Positions 1 to 9,966 of a DNA stretch of 64,000 nucleotides are shown here, piece by piece (the stretch's first letter is position 1; each line of letters opens with the position of its first letter). Origin of the DNA: Eleusine coracana subsp. coracana. Taxonomy: Eukaryota; Streptophyta; Magnoliopsida; Poales; Poaceae. The notes beneath the pieces were generated by a model. It saw only the letters and a program-made list of their open reading frames with translations, ran no database searches and was not told the origin of the DNA. The stretch covers positions 52,983,882 through 53,047,881 of the forward strand of contig CM064430.1 of NCBI GenBank assembly GCA_032690845.1, given 5' to 3'. Position numbers and translations under genes: made by a program.

Positions 1-240
1 AACTTTTTTTAGTAATTAAAAAATATATAAAAGAAATAGATGGGTAATGGAGGGACAGAAGAAAAGACTATTCTGCCATGTTATAATCTGGTTACCTTCA
101 TCTATGTTCTCTTTTCGTTTGCTTTGGTGGACAAAGGACCCGCACCTTAATCCTAGAGGAGTTCCCGGTGGCGGCGCTCAAGAGCTGCAGGCGACGGGTG
201 GGAGCTGTAGGGCGGGCGGGAGCTATCGGGTGAGCCGGCG

Positions 241-1211
241 GGATTGAAATCGTCGGCAGTTGAGGTCCCCGCAGTTGCTCCTGCACCGTCCATTCTCACA
301 TAACAAATCGTGTGGCTCTCTGTCAATTCATCAGTTCAACAGAAAAATTTAACCCAATAATAAGCAGTACGATTGGCACACAACAACCATTTGACTTAAA
401 AATAAGACTTTTTAGGAACAACATGAGGATGGTAATCTTAATAATATATTAAATATACTAATTTAATGATTATAATATTCCTAAGTTTTTTTCCCACTGT
501 TGTATGGATCAAATTCTAGTGATACTTGATTTAAAAAAAATTCAAGTGATATTAGCACTAAAGAACAATTTTAAAGAATGTATCAGACAACTCTTCTGTG
601 TTTGTCAAATCTATGTTTATCACATTTTATTTTAGTGTATGGTGTGGTCTCAAACTAGTGATACTTTATACTCTCTCTGTTTCAAAACTGGTGTCCCATT
701 GATTTTTTTTGTTAATTTTAACCATTCGTTTTATTTAAAATATTTATTTAAATATGAAAATTTATAAGTTATATTAAAATTTTGGGGATATTTAGCTCAA
801 TTTAATGATGTGTTTTGTTAATTTTGGGTCATTTTAATTTTTTGTTAATTTGGTTCTATAATAACTCTTTTTTTTAATAAGACGAATGATCAAAGATAAT
901 AAAAAAATCAATAACGATAACAATTTTAGAATGGAGTGAGTATGTAATAGCAATATTGAAGCTTAGAATTTTTTTCTCTTCTTTTGGGACTATTTAGCTC
1001 AATTTAATGATGTGTTTCAACTCTGTTTCAGTCAATACATTTTTAGACCGGCAACATGCAGCGTTTGCATTTTTTTTTTAGCTAAATGGCTGTTGTGGGA
1101 CAATAGTACTACTTGAACTCGTACCTTAATGGAGAGCCACAGGATTTCCTACGTGAAAACGGATGGCAGAGAAGCAACTGCTGGGAGCTCAACTGCTGAC
1201 GATTTCAATCC
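241..1211. mobile_element. MULE-like foldback element, 971 bp
   Basis: The left end (241-335) and the reverse complement of the right end (1118-1211) align for about 95 bp, both starting GGATTGAAATCGTC. The element is flanked by 9-bp near-direct repeats, GAGCCGGCG at 232-240 and GGGCCGGCG at 1212-1220. Long terminal inverted repeats plus a 9-bp target duplication are the hallmark of Mutator-like elements. It has no coding capacity and carries a nested Stowaway-like MITE. Confidence 0.75.
671..940. mobile_element. Stowaway-like MITE nested in the foldback
   Basis: The ends read CTCTCTCTGTTTCAAAA and, reverse complemented from the right, CTCACTCCATTCTAAAA. The element is flanked by TA on both sides (669-670, 941-942). 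This is the Tc1/mariner Stowaway signature; about 270 bp, AT-rich, non-coding. Confidence 0.75.
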
Positions 1212-1220
1212 GGGCCGGCG

Positions 1221-1847
1221 GGGCACACAACAGGTGGGAGCTGCAGGGCGGGGCGGCGGGCAGAGGAGCTAACGGACAGAGGAGCTACGGGGCACACGAT
1301 CCTCGCGCGAGCCGAACTTCGAATTTTTGAATTTGAATTCGAATTGTGTGTTCGAATTTGAATTTCGAATTTCATGTTTGAATTTGGATTCATGTTCAAA
1401 TTTTAATTTGGACAATTTCTGTCAGAGGTATAAACGACTTTACACATTACCTTTCCATTTTAGAAAATAAAAAAGTGTTGATGTGATACATAAAGTAAGT
1501 GATTTGGGCAAAATATAAAGTTTTTGTAGAGACCTAGGATAATTTGTTAAAAAATATGGGAAGAAGGATAATTAGACAATGACTATTGGAAAGAGGGTAC
1601 ATCCTCAATTGTCCCGCTAGCCGTCGTCAATGCGAGAGTGCGCGACGCCGTTCGAATTCCACTCCAGTCAGGTTCAGGCACTGATGCGCAGGAGCCATCC
1701 GAAATGAAGAGTCGCCGTGTATTCATTCACGTATTGCCACCGGAGTCGCTTCGGTACCTTAAATACATCATTTGACTAATAACTGGCACTAAATGGAACC
1801 GTGGAGAAGAGAGGATTGACGAGGTTCACCAGCTAAGGAGAAGACCC
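1221..1847. other. Non-coding stretch with a GAATTT-rich patch
   Basis: No supported gene. Positions 1316-1410 are a low-complexity tract built from GAATTT and TTGAATT words. The 3' part should contain the promoter of the SUMO-like locus that follows. Confidence 0.5.
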
Positions 1848-1854
1848 TATATAA
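1848..1854 (+). promoter_or_regulatory. TATA box of the first SUMO-like locus
   Basis: TATATAA in a GC-richer context, 76 bp before the ATG at 1930. Similar TATATAA boxes precede the SUMO-like or DSUL loci at 23686 and 32341. Confidence 0.6.
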
Positions 1855-1929
1855 GGCCATACCATTCGGTGAGCAACGCGGAAGCCACTCCCCAATTCCA
1901 ACCATTTGATTTGAGAACGCCGATCGGGT

Positions 1930-2263
1930 ATGACTCCGCAGCAAGACCAATTCAGTCTCCTATTTGCTCTTATAGAGAAAGAGAAGCACTTAGCGGCCCT
2001 CGGTGACGCTGAGCCGGAGGTGGTGAAGCGGGAAGCCCAGCCAGCTCGTCACCGTCGTGGTGCAGGACACCCAGCGTCGCACCGTGTCGCGCACCATGCG
2101 GAGGACCGACGAGCTGCAGGGCCTGATGGACCACTACTACGAGGGCAGCGGGGGGCGCTTCGTGTTCGACGGCAGGCGTGTGAAGGGCGAGCACACGCCG
2201 GAGGACCTCAACATGGTGAACGGGGACAAGATCGACTTCTTCCTGGATCTGATGGCTGGCTGA
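1930..2263 (+). pseudogene. SUMO-like protein gene, single ubiquitin fold, frameshifted
   Basis: The SUMO-like domain is clear at 2036-2263 (KPSQLVTVVVQDT, SRTMRRTDELQ, RFVFDGRRVKGE, TPEDLNMVNGDKIDFF, ending LMAG). It is closest to the locus at 23686. The only upstream ATG (1930) is in another frame, and the SUMO frame is closed by TGA at 2024. Against the paralogue, the bases CGGGAAG after GTGGTGAAG look like a 7-nt insertion; without them the reading would continue as VVKPSQLV. The loop between the YY and FVFDG motifs is also shorter than in the paralogue. There is no C-terminal GG. A TATA box is in place, so it may still be transcribed. An internal ATG at 2096 could give a truncated 55-residue product. 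I infer a recent pseudogene; a short intron or sequencing error is the alternative. Confidence 0.75.
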
Positions 2264-2376
2264 GTGCCTGAGCCTAGATTGCGGATGATGTGGCGCCCAA
2301 TCGAGACGTGACATTTCTTGGTTGTGTTTCATGATGTCCTTCGATATATTTCGTTCCTGTTCTAAGTCCATATCAG

Positions 2377-2640
2377 TTGTCATGGTCTCAGGTTACGTTT
2401 CATATGCTAGTAGCCCTAAGAAGTGTTCTTCAATTTTCTATCCTAAATTCCAGATGTATCAGTGCCTCCGTGGCAGTGTTTAATGGTGAACTTAAATTTT
2501 ATCCTCGCGCTCGTACCACTGGTTTCGGACGACTGTTTTGCAAATTCTGCACGAACAATCTGGCCTCGGGTTCTGCCAGTGTCCATTGCTCTGTTTCACA
2601 GCGAACAGTGATCAGTGACAGTTTGATCTTCAACTGAGCC
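2377..2640 (+). repeat. Duplicated spacer, copy 1 (pairs with 27685-27930)
   Basis: Non-coding DNA just after the SUMO-like locus. It aligns colinearly with 27685-27930, sharing for example TGTCCATTGCT, GTTTCACAGCGAAC and AGTTTGATCTT. In this copy it sits downstream of a single-domain locus; in the other it sits upstream of a DSUL gene. Confidence 0.75.
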
Positions 2641-2754
2641 CGTCGGTGCTATTTCGTCGTCAGCATATCATATTCTGCCCAAGATCACAACAAATTTCTT
2701 TCATCGTATTTTCTTGTGTTTAAAGGACTGGAATTCAACGGTTGTTTTAAACAA

Positions 2755-3454
2755 GAGTAAAGTGCATAAACGGTTCTTAAACTTGTCTCAGGTGTCATCT
2801 AGGTCCTCAAACTCTCAAAATGTATATTTAGGTATCTAAAACTTGTTAAAGTGTGTCATCTAGGTCCAAAATACTGAAAAATACCTCTCTAATTTATGAC
2901 TTGGTAAACTAGCATAATTTTTCTAAACTTTCTCTCCCTAAAATAACTATGCTACCATAACTCATTCTAATGAACTTTTGTTTTTTTACCGTAACATGAT
3001 ATAATCATAAAAGATGAAAAGCCATGAATAAAAGAAAGCATGTGAGTATACAAGGGGTATTGTTTCCTAAATTGACTCTCCTACCACAATTTATTATAGC
3101 AAACTTTTGTTTTTTACTGCAACATGGTATAATAATAGAAAATAAGACGGGAAGTCATAAAATAAAAGAAGGCATATCCGAATACAAGGAATATTTTTTT
3201 TCCTAAATTAACTGTGCTACTGCAATTCATTCTAATGAACTTTTGTTTTTACTGCAACATGATATAATCAAAGAAAAATAAGAGAGAAATCCTTGAATAA
3301 AAGAAGGCATGTTGGCATGCAAATGGTATTTTCAGTACTTTGGACCTAGATAACACACATTAATAAATTTAAGAACCCGGATATGCATATTAAGAATTTA
3401 GGGGCCTAAATGACACCTCGAGACAAGTTTAAGGACCGTCAATGTATTTTATTC
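2755..3454. mobile_element. MULE-like foldback element, 700 bp
   Basis: The first ~150 bp and the reverse complement of the last ~150 bp match, sharing TTAAACTTGTCTC and GTGTCAT(C/T)TAGG. Flanks are TTTAAACAA (2746-2754) and TTTAAATAA (3455-3463), an 8/9 target duplication. Non-coding; its interior is a three-unit tandem repeat. Confidence 0.7.
2937..3335. repeat. Three tandem ~130-bp units inside the foldback
   Basis: Units start at about 2937, 3066 and 3202 (CCTAAA..AACT..GCTAC), each followed by ACTTTTGTTTTT, AACATG(A/G)TATAAT and AATAAAAGAA(A/G)GCAT. Periods are 129 and 136 bp. Confidence 0.7.
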
Positions 3455-3682
3455 TTTAAATAATGTCTTGACCATCTGAGCCTTAAATCGGATGGTTTAT
3501 TTTACTAATTTGTTTTGTAGAATTATGTGTATTGCATTGAGAGAATTTTTTAAATTAAAAAAGATAAAGAAAATTTTGGTAATCTACATCTAAGGTCTAT
3601 GTATGGTGATTGAGAATAGCTACTCAATTTTTTTGCTCACACATTTGGACTTCCAATGTTTCAACGGTTAACCGTGCTGTAG

Positions 3683-3815
3683 ATGACGTGTCCAAGCCAT
3701 AATGCTGCCCATGTTCGCCCACTGCTGAGGCGACCGGATCGAGTTACTCGCCGCTGTCGTGAGCCTGCAGTTGGTCACCCGCGCGCACCATGCGACGCAC
3801 AGACAAGCGTATGTG
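3683..3815 (+). pseudogene. Relic of a DSUL (diSUMO-like) gene 5' end
   Basis: Positions 3728-3754 are nearly identical to the start of the intact DSUL gene at 28134-28160 (encoding EATGSSYSP). Downstream, CAGTTGGTCACCC and CGCACCATGCGACG match the segments encoding QLITL and RTMR of that gene. The intervening sequence is deleted and an in-frame TGA follows YSPLS. Similarity weakens after RRTDK, where unrelated DNA begins. Upstream, GTGTCCAAG matches the ATGTCCAAC start region at 28083. I read this as a short, internally deleted remnant of a DSUL copy. It lies in the position expected if the SUMO-like/DSUL pair was duplicated as a block. Confidence 0.65.
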
Positions 3816-4413
3816 GAAGGACAAGTGTTGACGCCGAAAAGCGCCAACTACACGAGCACGCCTGTCTACGGTTGGCAAAAACCGAATTCGGTGTTGAAGC
3901 TGCCAAAACCGAAACCTCCTATTTGATAAAATCAGAAACTCTGATTTTGTCGGGATTCTGACAAAAACTAACAAACGCTCATCTGGGAAGGGCCACATGC
4001 GTAGCATTGTTCTAGAGTCGACATGTCATCTAGGATGTCTTCAAACACCATCCAGATCAAGATGAACATAAATTAGGGTTGGGAAAATATAATAAAGAGA
4101 TAAAAGGTAAAAGAGGATAAAATATTAAAGAAAATAATTTCATCAATTGGGTGATATCTCAGTCAGCCGTCACCATTTTTGTATATAAAAGGCAGAAGAT
4201 CTTGTCCTTATAAGAAACTGAGATTTACATGATTTGTATGAAAAAAACAAAATCTAGCTCGATTTGGATTATGAAAACCGGTCGTTTTAGTTTTGTAGTA
4301 TCTGAGCATCTTGAAATTGCCATAACATTCTCATAAGAACTCCAAATTAGATGTTTTATGTGTTTGTTTTAATCCTCTCGACGAGAGCTTCATCATAAAT
4401 GCTTCAAATAAGC

Positions 4414-4612
4414 AATTTGGCGCTATATTCATATCGCACACACTTCGTTGTTCTTTCTGCGAACCTAGAAAATATGCTCATAACCTGTAAAAGATGTCTA
4501 AATATCAATTTTGAAAAAATCAATGTCAGTCTTGATTTAGACAATGGCACTATATTCATATTTTCAAGTTCTTTCTGTGAACCTTGAAAATATGCTCATA
4601 ACCTAAAAAAGA
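4414..4612. repeat. Degenerate ~75-bp direct duplication
   Basis: Positions ~4417-4492 and ~4546-4612 share GGC(G/A)CTATATTCATAT, TTCTTTCTG(C/T)GAACCT and GAAAATATGCTCATAACCT. Non-coding. Confidence 0.55.
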
Positions 4613-4619
4613 GGGGAGG

Positions 4620-5454
4620 GGAGGGAAGTTGGCTCCCCTTTAGGTAGACTATTAGTCGGGTCGTGTTCATTGTTCAAAGGCACGAATGCAATCTAAAGAT
4701 GATGAGAATGTGGATATGTATGTTGTACTCTCTTCTTATACTAGTGTGATGATGTGCAGTTTTTCTACATGTTTAAGAAAAAAATATGTAGCATAAAGAG
4801 GGGGCTTAATTTATCGCTACGCAGCGCCCGCCACTATTTTTCGAGCATGGCACTAAACTTGGGACCCCCAACGATGTGGAATGTGTTAGTAGATCTCCAC
4901 GTTTGGGTTGAACGGCCCGACACCCCAGATCACGTCCTGATCGGGGGGGGGAACCCTCCTCCAGTTAGTGGGCCCCCGTTGCACTGCGCCATATAAAAGG
5001 AGGGAGGATGCCGGGACATGCTCATCGAAGTTGAACACCGCCACACAGTCTCTCCCATAGAATCCTAATCCGATCTCAAGGAGACGGACATAACCAGCGA
5101 TGGGAAGCGAGCAGCCTACAGGGCGCACGCGACAACAGCGGCTGGGCACGCGCAACAGCAACTTGGGATGCAGCGGTAGCTGGCCCGGGCGACGGGGCGC
5201 GCAGATTGCTAGCACATGGGCATGGCGTCTGGACGAGCATGGCAATAGCATCGCGTTCATAGGTCTAGCAAGGACGGCGACGGCGGCGGCTGGGCGCGCA
5301 CAACGGTCACATGGGACGAGTGAGCGGTGGAGCGAGCACGGCATCACTAATGACGGTGGCAGCTCCCGTGGCATGGCGGTGGCGGCATATTTGGAAAACG
5401 GCAAACGGCCAGCACCAATGAAGAAGACAGTGAAAGCGTATTTCTTTTAGATAC
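4620..5454. other. Unassigned GC-rich stretch, possibly LTR-derived
   Basis: Contains a run of nine G around 4945, a TATA-like CATATAAAAGGAGGG at about 4990, and open frames on both strands with no recognisable protein. The composition resembles a decayed LTR, but I found no paired LTR or target duplication. Confidence 0.3.
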
Positions 5455-5463
5455 ATGTTCATA

Positions 5464-5634
5464 GAGATTTTGGATATTTTGACCATGAAATCGACGGGCT
5501 TCTGCAAAATGAATAAGAAACGGATGGCTTCGTTAAAATGTTCACGAATCCAATGTCTTCTCTATAAAATGACCACAACCACTTTTTGGACCAAAATGTC
5601 CATGCCCTTCTTCTTCCTCCCTCCTCGTCTCTCT

Positions 5635-5717
<83 letters not shown>

Positions 5718-6092
5718 CCAAAATTGGCTGCCCTCCGACGAGCGGTACGGGGAGGGAGGGGGGGAGCGGCACGGAGGCGCATGGGAGCGAGCGGCGCGAC
5801 GGTGCACCGGGGCGAGCAACGCGGCAATGCGCGGTGGAGGCAGCGCGGCAGTGGCAGCTGCGGGCACGCGGTGGTGGGGGAGGCGGAGCAACAGCTGGAA
5901 GAGAGAGAGGGAGTGTTCGGGAGAGAGAGGAAGAGCGAGGAGGAGGGAGGAAGAAGATGGGCGTGGGCATTTTGGTCCAAAAAATGATCATGATTATTTT
6001 GCATAGAAGACACTGAATTCGTGGTCATTTTAACGAAGTTATTCGTTCCGTGGTCATTTTGCAGAAGCCCGTCGGTTAATACCAAAAATCTC
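5464..6092. mobile_element. MULE-like foldback element with a (CT)n core
   Basis: Inverted arms of about 170 bp (5464-5640 against 5925-6092) share CGACGGGCTTCTGCAAAATG, ACTTTTTGGACCAAAATG-like and CTTCTTCCTCCCTCCTC words. A perfect 9-bp direct repeat ATGTTCATA flanks it (5455-5463, 6093-6101). The centre holds a long CT microsatellite and GC-rich DNA. The many open frames across it on both strands are by-products of the repeat. Confidence 0.8.
5639..5714. repeat. (CT)38 microsatellite
   Basis: Seventy-six uninterrupted bases of CT, inside the foldback element near its left arm. Confidence 0.95.
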
Positions 6093-7116
6093 ATGTTCAT
6101 ATGGACAAAGTGTATTTTGAGTAGAAAGGATGGGGTATTTTAGTCTTTTCACATGTTTGATGGCATATTCAGGAAAGGAACTTGTAATTTAATGACATCT
6201 ACGGGAATAGCCGTTTTACGTTGGCATATTTGAGATTTGAGTATTTTACAATGGCATATATGAAATTATCTCTTTCCACAAGCTAGGTGTGGTTGTTTAT
6301 AAGATCAATTAGTTTATAGGAATGTTTTTTCATTTGAGATCTCCACACATTGTGTATAAAATTGAAAAGATGAGAGCCATAATTAGGCTTGTATGCAGCT
6401 CAAGACAACAAGTCACAGGTTATAAATGGTAGGGTATGTTTGATTACAGAAAAATTGGAAAAATCAAGCTACATATCAATTTTGATGTGACTTTAATTAA
6501 TTTAAAAATGGATAATTCTAATGCTACAATATACATATGTCTAGCCGCGCAATTTCCACAGGCTATCTTGCTAATTATATTTCTTTTGAAAACACAAGCT
6601 AGATCTAAACCTTTCCATAAATTAGAATGTGTCATGTGCCTGCAGATTTTCTAGTGGATACAAGCATGCTGCCTAATAGAGTAAGGATGATTCGTATCAA
6701 ATGAGACTGGAAGCAGCAACATGCATCATTGAGAAGCAACATTTACAAGGTCACGGATTATTAGCTAAGAAAAGATTAGAGTCATATTTAACCTAGCATG
6801 CAACTCAAGATGACATGTCACAGGTTGGCCATATTAAGGTATATTTGATTAAATTTGCAGAAACTTTGAAAATAAAACAAACAAGGTAGGGATCAATTTT
6901 GAATGACTGTAATTTTAAAGAAAGTGGATAATTATACTTATACTGCTCTAAACCATACACATGTCTAACCGTGCAATTTGCACAAGCTATCTTGCACAAT
7001 CCTTAAAGCTAGATCAGCCTTTCCACAAAAATAGGTCATGCCATGTGTATGCAATTTTTTTGGTGGACAGAAGCATGCTGCCTAATAGGGTGAGTAACAT
7101 TCGTATGTTAAGGTAA

Positions 7117-7407
7117 GGCCAGTCTCAATCCTTGGTTTCATTTCACCTTTTTAAGAATGCCACATCAGTATTAGGGATTTGATTTGAAAGATGAAATTGT
7201 CTCTCAATATGTAGTTTCATCTCACAGTTTCATAGGCAAATTATAACAATAAATTATTATATTAAGATTAGTTCAAATATATTGAGATAAAACTTTTACA
7301 ATGGAGTTTCACCCTAATGAAATCCATTTTCTCCGCTTCATGTTATATATCATGTCATGTCACTCTTACCTCATTTAATATTAATGAAACTTCCACTGAG
7401 ACATGTC
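7117..7407. mobile_element. Tourist-like MITE in array copy 2
   Basis: Ends GGCCAGTCTCAATCC and (right, reverse complemented) GACATGTCTCAGTGG, flanked by TAA at 7114-7116 and 7408-7410. A 3-bp TAA/TTA target duplication is typical of PIF/Harbinger-derived MITEs. Same family as the inverted pair at 19366-20062. Confidence 0.7.
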
Positions 7408-7737
7408 TAAGGAAGCAAATACATGCATCATTCAAAAGCAACATTTACAAGGTCACGAATTATTAGCACGAAAATGATGAGAGCCATAATTAGGCCAGCA
7501 TGCAGCTCAAGACGACGTGTCATAGGTAGGTCATAGTAAGGTGTGTTTGATTAAATTACATAAAGGAATGAAAACAAGCAATGTACATATATGTCTAGCC
7601 ACGCAATTTACGCTGGCTATCTTGCTAGTTATATTTATTCCCAAAAACACAAGCTACATTTGAGTCTTTTCACAAAAATAGATCGTATCATGTGTCTGTA
7701 GAAGGCATGCTGCCTAATAGAGTGAGGATGATACGGA

Positions 7738-8060
7738 CACACGGCTCCTCTGCGGTGCTTGAGGCACGGCAGTGCCTTCCTCCGCACCTGGCATCTTATG
7801 ATGATCGTGGCATGGGCCTTTTACTTCTTTCCCCAAGAAAATTAATTAACTTTTCTGTTAATCCAGATTTGGTCAGAAAATCAGCCAACCAAACAAATAC
7901 CCCAACGCCAAAACAGATCGATTCATTCCACATTCATAGTACTCCAAACAATTCCAGGTCTCATGTAAAAGGGTCAAATTTCATGCCAATCTATAAGATG
8001 GTAGAAGGAACGCACGTTATTCCTGCCATGCCTCAAGCACCGCAGAGGAGTCGGATCCGG
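7738..8060. mobile_element. MULE-like MITE in array copy 3
   Basis: The inverted ends share CTCCTCTGCGGTGCTTGAGG. Perfect 10-bp direct repeats ATGATACGGA flank the element (7728-7737, 8061-8070), fitting a 9-10 bp target duplication. 323 bp, non-coding. Confidence 0.8.
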
Positions 8061-8358
8061 ATGATACGGATCATCAAGGAAGAAACAAGATGCATCATTG
8101 AGAAGCGACATGTACAAAGTCACAAATTATTAGCAAGAAAACGATGACGGTCATAATTAGGCTACCATGCAGCTCAAGACGGCATGTCAAAGGCACAGTA
8201 AGGTATGTTTAACCAAATTTACAGAAAATTTGGAAAACCAAACAAGGTACGGTTTTGACTGACTTTAATTTTTTAAAACAATATGAATTATTTTAATGCT
8301 ATAGAACATGCACACCAAACCGTGCAATTTGCAGGGGCTATCTTGCTAGGTATATTTA

Positions 8359-8840
8359 GAGTAAATTTCATAAAAACCCAGATTTTGTGGCTCATGTCTC
8401 ACAAAAGACCATATATTCTGATTTGTGTCATATAACCTCAGATTTTATGGTTATATTATTTCACAAAAACCCATGCATATGAAAATCAAACTCTATTTTT
8501 ATCTCAAGCGTACCTATTTTTGGTTTCTTCCAGCATATATTCTGACACTGATAGAGTAAATTTTGTTATGAATATGACATATAAATTCAAACTCTATGTT
8601 TGCATGACACATGTACTTTGATCAATTCAATTGTTGAAATTATGAAGTGAGGTGCACAACAGTGCAATCTTCCAATATAAAAGTAAAATTTATAAGTAGA
8701 GTAACATTCACATTATTATGATATGGTTGTGGTTTTATGAAACAACATGACAAAAAAAACCGGGGTTAAGTGACAAGCCAAAATACTTGTGGTTTTATGA
8801 GAAAAGGACCATAAAACCTGAGGTTTTCTGAAATTTACTC
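8359..8840. mobile_element. MULE-like foldback element in array copy 4
   Basis: Inverted ends start GAGTAAATTTCA(T/G)AAAA and continue imperfectly for about 90 bp. A perfect 9-bp direct repeat GTATATTTA flanks it (8350-8358, 8841-8849). 482 bp, non-coding. Confidence 0.8.
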
Positions 8841-9531
8841 GTATATTTATATTTAAAAAACATAAGCTAGATTTGAGTCCTTTCACAAAAATAGGTTGTG
8901 TCTTGTGTCTGCAGATTTTTTTTGTTGGATGGAAGCATGCTGCCTAGTAGAGTAAGTATGGTTCGTATCTTCAAGGAAGCAACCATATGCATCATTGAGA
9001 AGCCACATTTACAAGGTTGCGGATTATTAGCAAGGAAGAGATGAGAACTATAATTAGGCTAGCATGCAGTTTAAGATGACATGTAATTAATTAATAAATT
9101 TATAGAAATTTTGGAAAACCGAGAAACATATTTACAGATCGAGTTTGACATGACTTTAATTTAAAGAAAGATGGATTATTATAATGCTATAAACCAAACA
9201 TATGTATGTCTCCCGCGCAAATTTGTGTGGCTATCTTGCCAGTTATATATATTAATTCTCAAAAATAGGTCGAGTCATGTGTCCGTAAATTTTTAGTGGA
9301 CAGAAGAATTCCGCCTAGTAGACTACAGATGCTTCGTATTATCAAGGACGCAACAGCATGCATCATTCAGGAACATCTACAAGGTCATGGTGGAGTTATT
9401 AGCAAGGAGATGCTTTTTTTTTAGTAACTTTTTTTTGAATCATTTTGAGTAACTATTAGAAAGGAAATGATGAGAGTCACGATGATTAGGATAGCATGCA
9501 GCTCAAGACGACATGTCACCAGGTCAGCCAT

Positions 9532-9577
9532 TTTTTTAGAGAAGAAAATATATTAAAAATTCTGTCCTCTGTATACT
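9532..9577 (-). mobile_element. 46-bp retro-insertion remnant in array copy 6
   Basis: Forty-six bases beginning with a T run lie between perfect 11-bp repeats AGGTCAGCCAT (9521-9531, 9578-9588). A terminal poly(T) read on the plus strand with a variable-length target duplication fits a severely 5'-truncated LINE or SINE tail in minus orientation. Confidence 0.55.
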
Positions 9578-9892
9578 AGGTCAGCCATTATACGGTTTCT
9601 TTGATAAATTCATAAAAAAAAAATTTGGAAAACCAAACAAGGTATTTTGAACTGACTTCAATTTTAAAAAGATGAATTATTATAAAACATGCATACCTAT
9701 GCGTAGCTATAGAATTCGCACGGGGCATCGTATTAATTGCTCTGATTGGGACAGCACCATGGACTGACAGTTATCAAGGATAATCACCGAATTGAGCAGA
9801 GCAATTCGCGTGGGTAGTCCACAACGAGCCATCGATAGGCTGCAATCTGACACGGCAAGAAGTCACCGAGACTGAGCCAGCCTCCCATCCTC

Positions 9893-9899
9893 TATAAAA
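9893..9899 (+). promoter_or_regulatory. TATA box of the subtilase locus
   Basis: TATAAAA, 74 bp before the ATG at 9967, preceded by a CT-rich stretch. A good plant TATA context. Confidence 0.6.
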
Positions 9900-9966
9900 T
9901 GCGCTCATCTCAGACATGTCTTCACCACAAGGTTATTATTAAAGCCTACACTAGACAATAGCGTCG

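Larger units (their letters stand above)
6370..9740. repeat. Six-copy ~400-bp tandem array upstream of the subtilase locus
   Basis: The anchor 'GAGAGCCATAATTAGG...GCATGCAGCTCAAGAC' or a close variant recurs at about 6371, 6781, 7477, 8146, 9042 and 9468. Each is followed in order by 'AGGTATGTTTGATTAAATT', 'TGACTTTAATTT', 'CGCGCAATTTG..GGCTATCTTGC', 'GCATGCTGCCTAATAGAGT' and 'GCAACATTTACAAGGTCACG'. After removing inserted elements the unit is roughly 340-430 bp, and the last copy is partial. No coding potential is seen. It ends about 150 bp before the subtilase TATA box. Confidence 0.8.

Noticed and set aside
4886..5450. Open frames of 116 (plus) and 172 (minus) codons with a TATA-like box at ~4990
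   Set aside because: Both strands open, no known family, composition of a decayed LTR; kept only as an unassigned region.
5455..6101. Several overlapping open frames of 85-213 codons on both strands
   Set aside because: They are produced by the CT microsatellite (Leu-Ser or Arg-Glu repeats) and inverted arms of the foldback element.
6370..9740. CRISPR-like or satellite array
   Set aside because: Units are ~400 bp, degenerate and contiguous; no short repeat-spacer structure, and this is a plant nuclear sequence.
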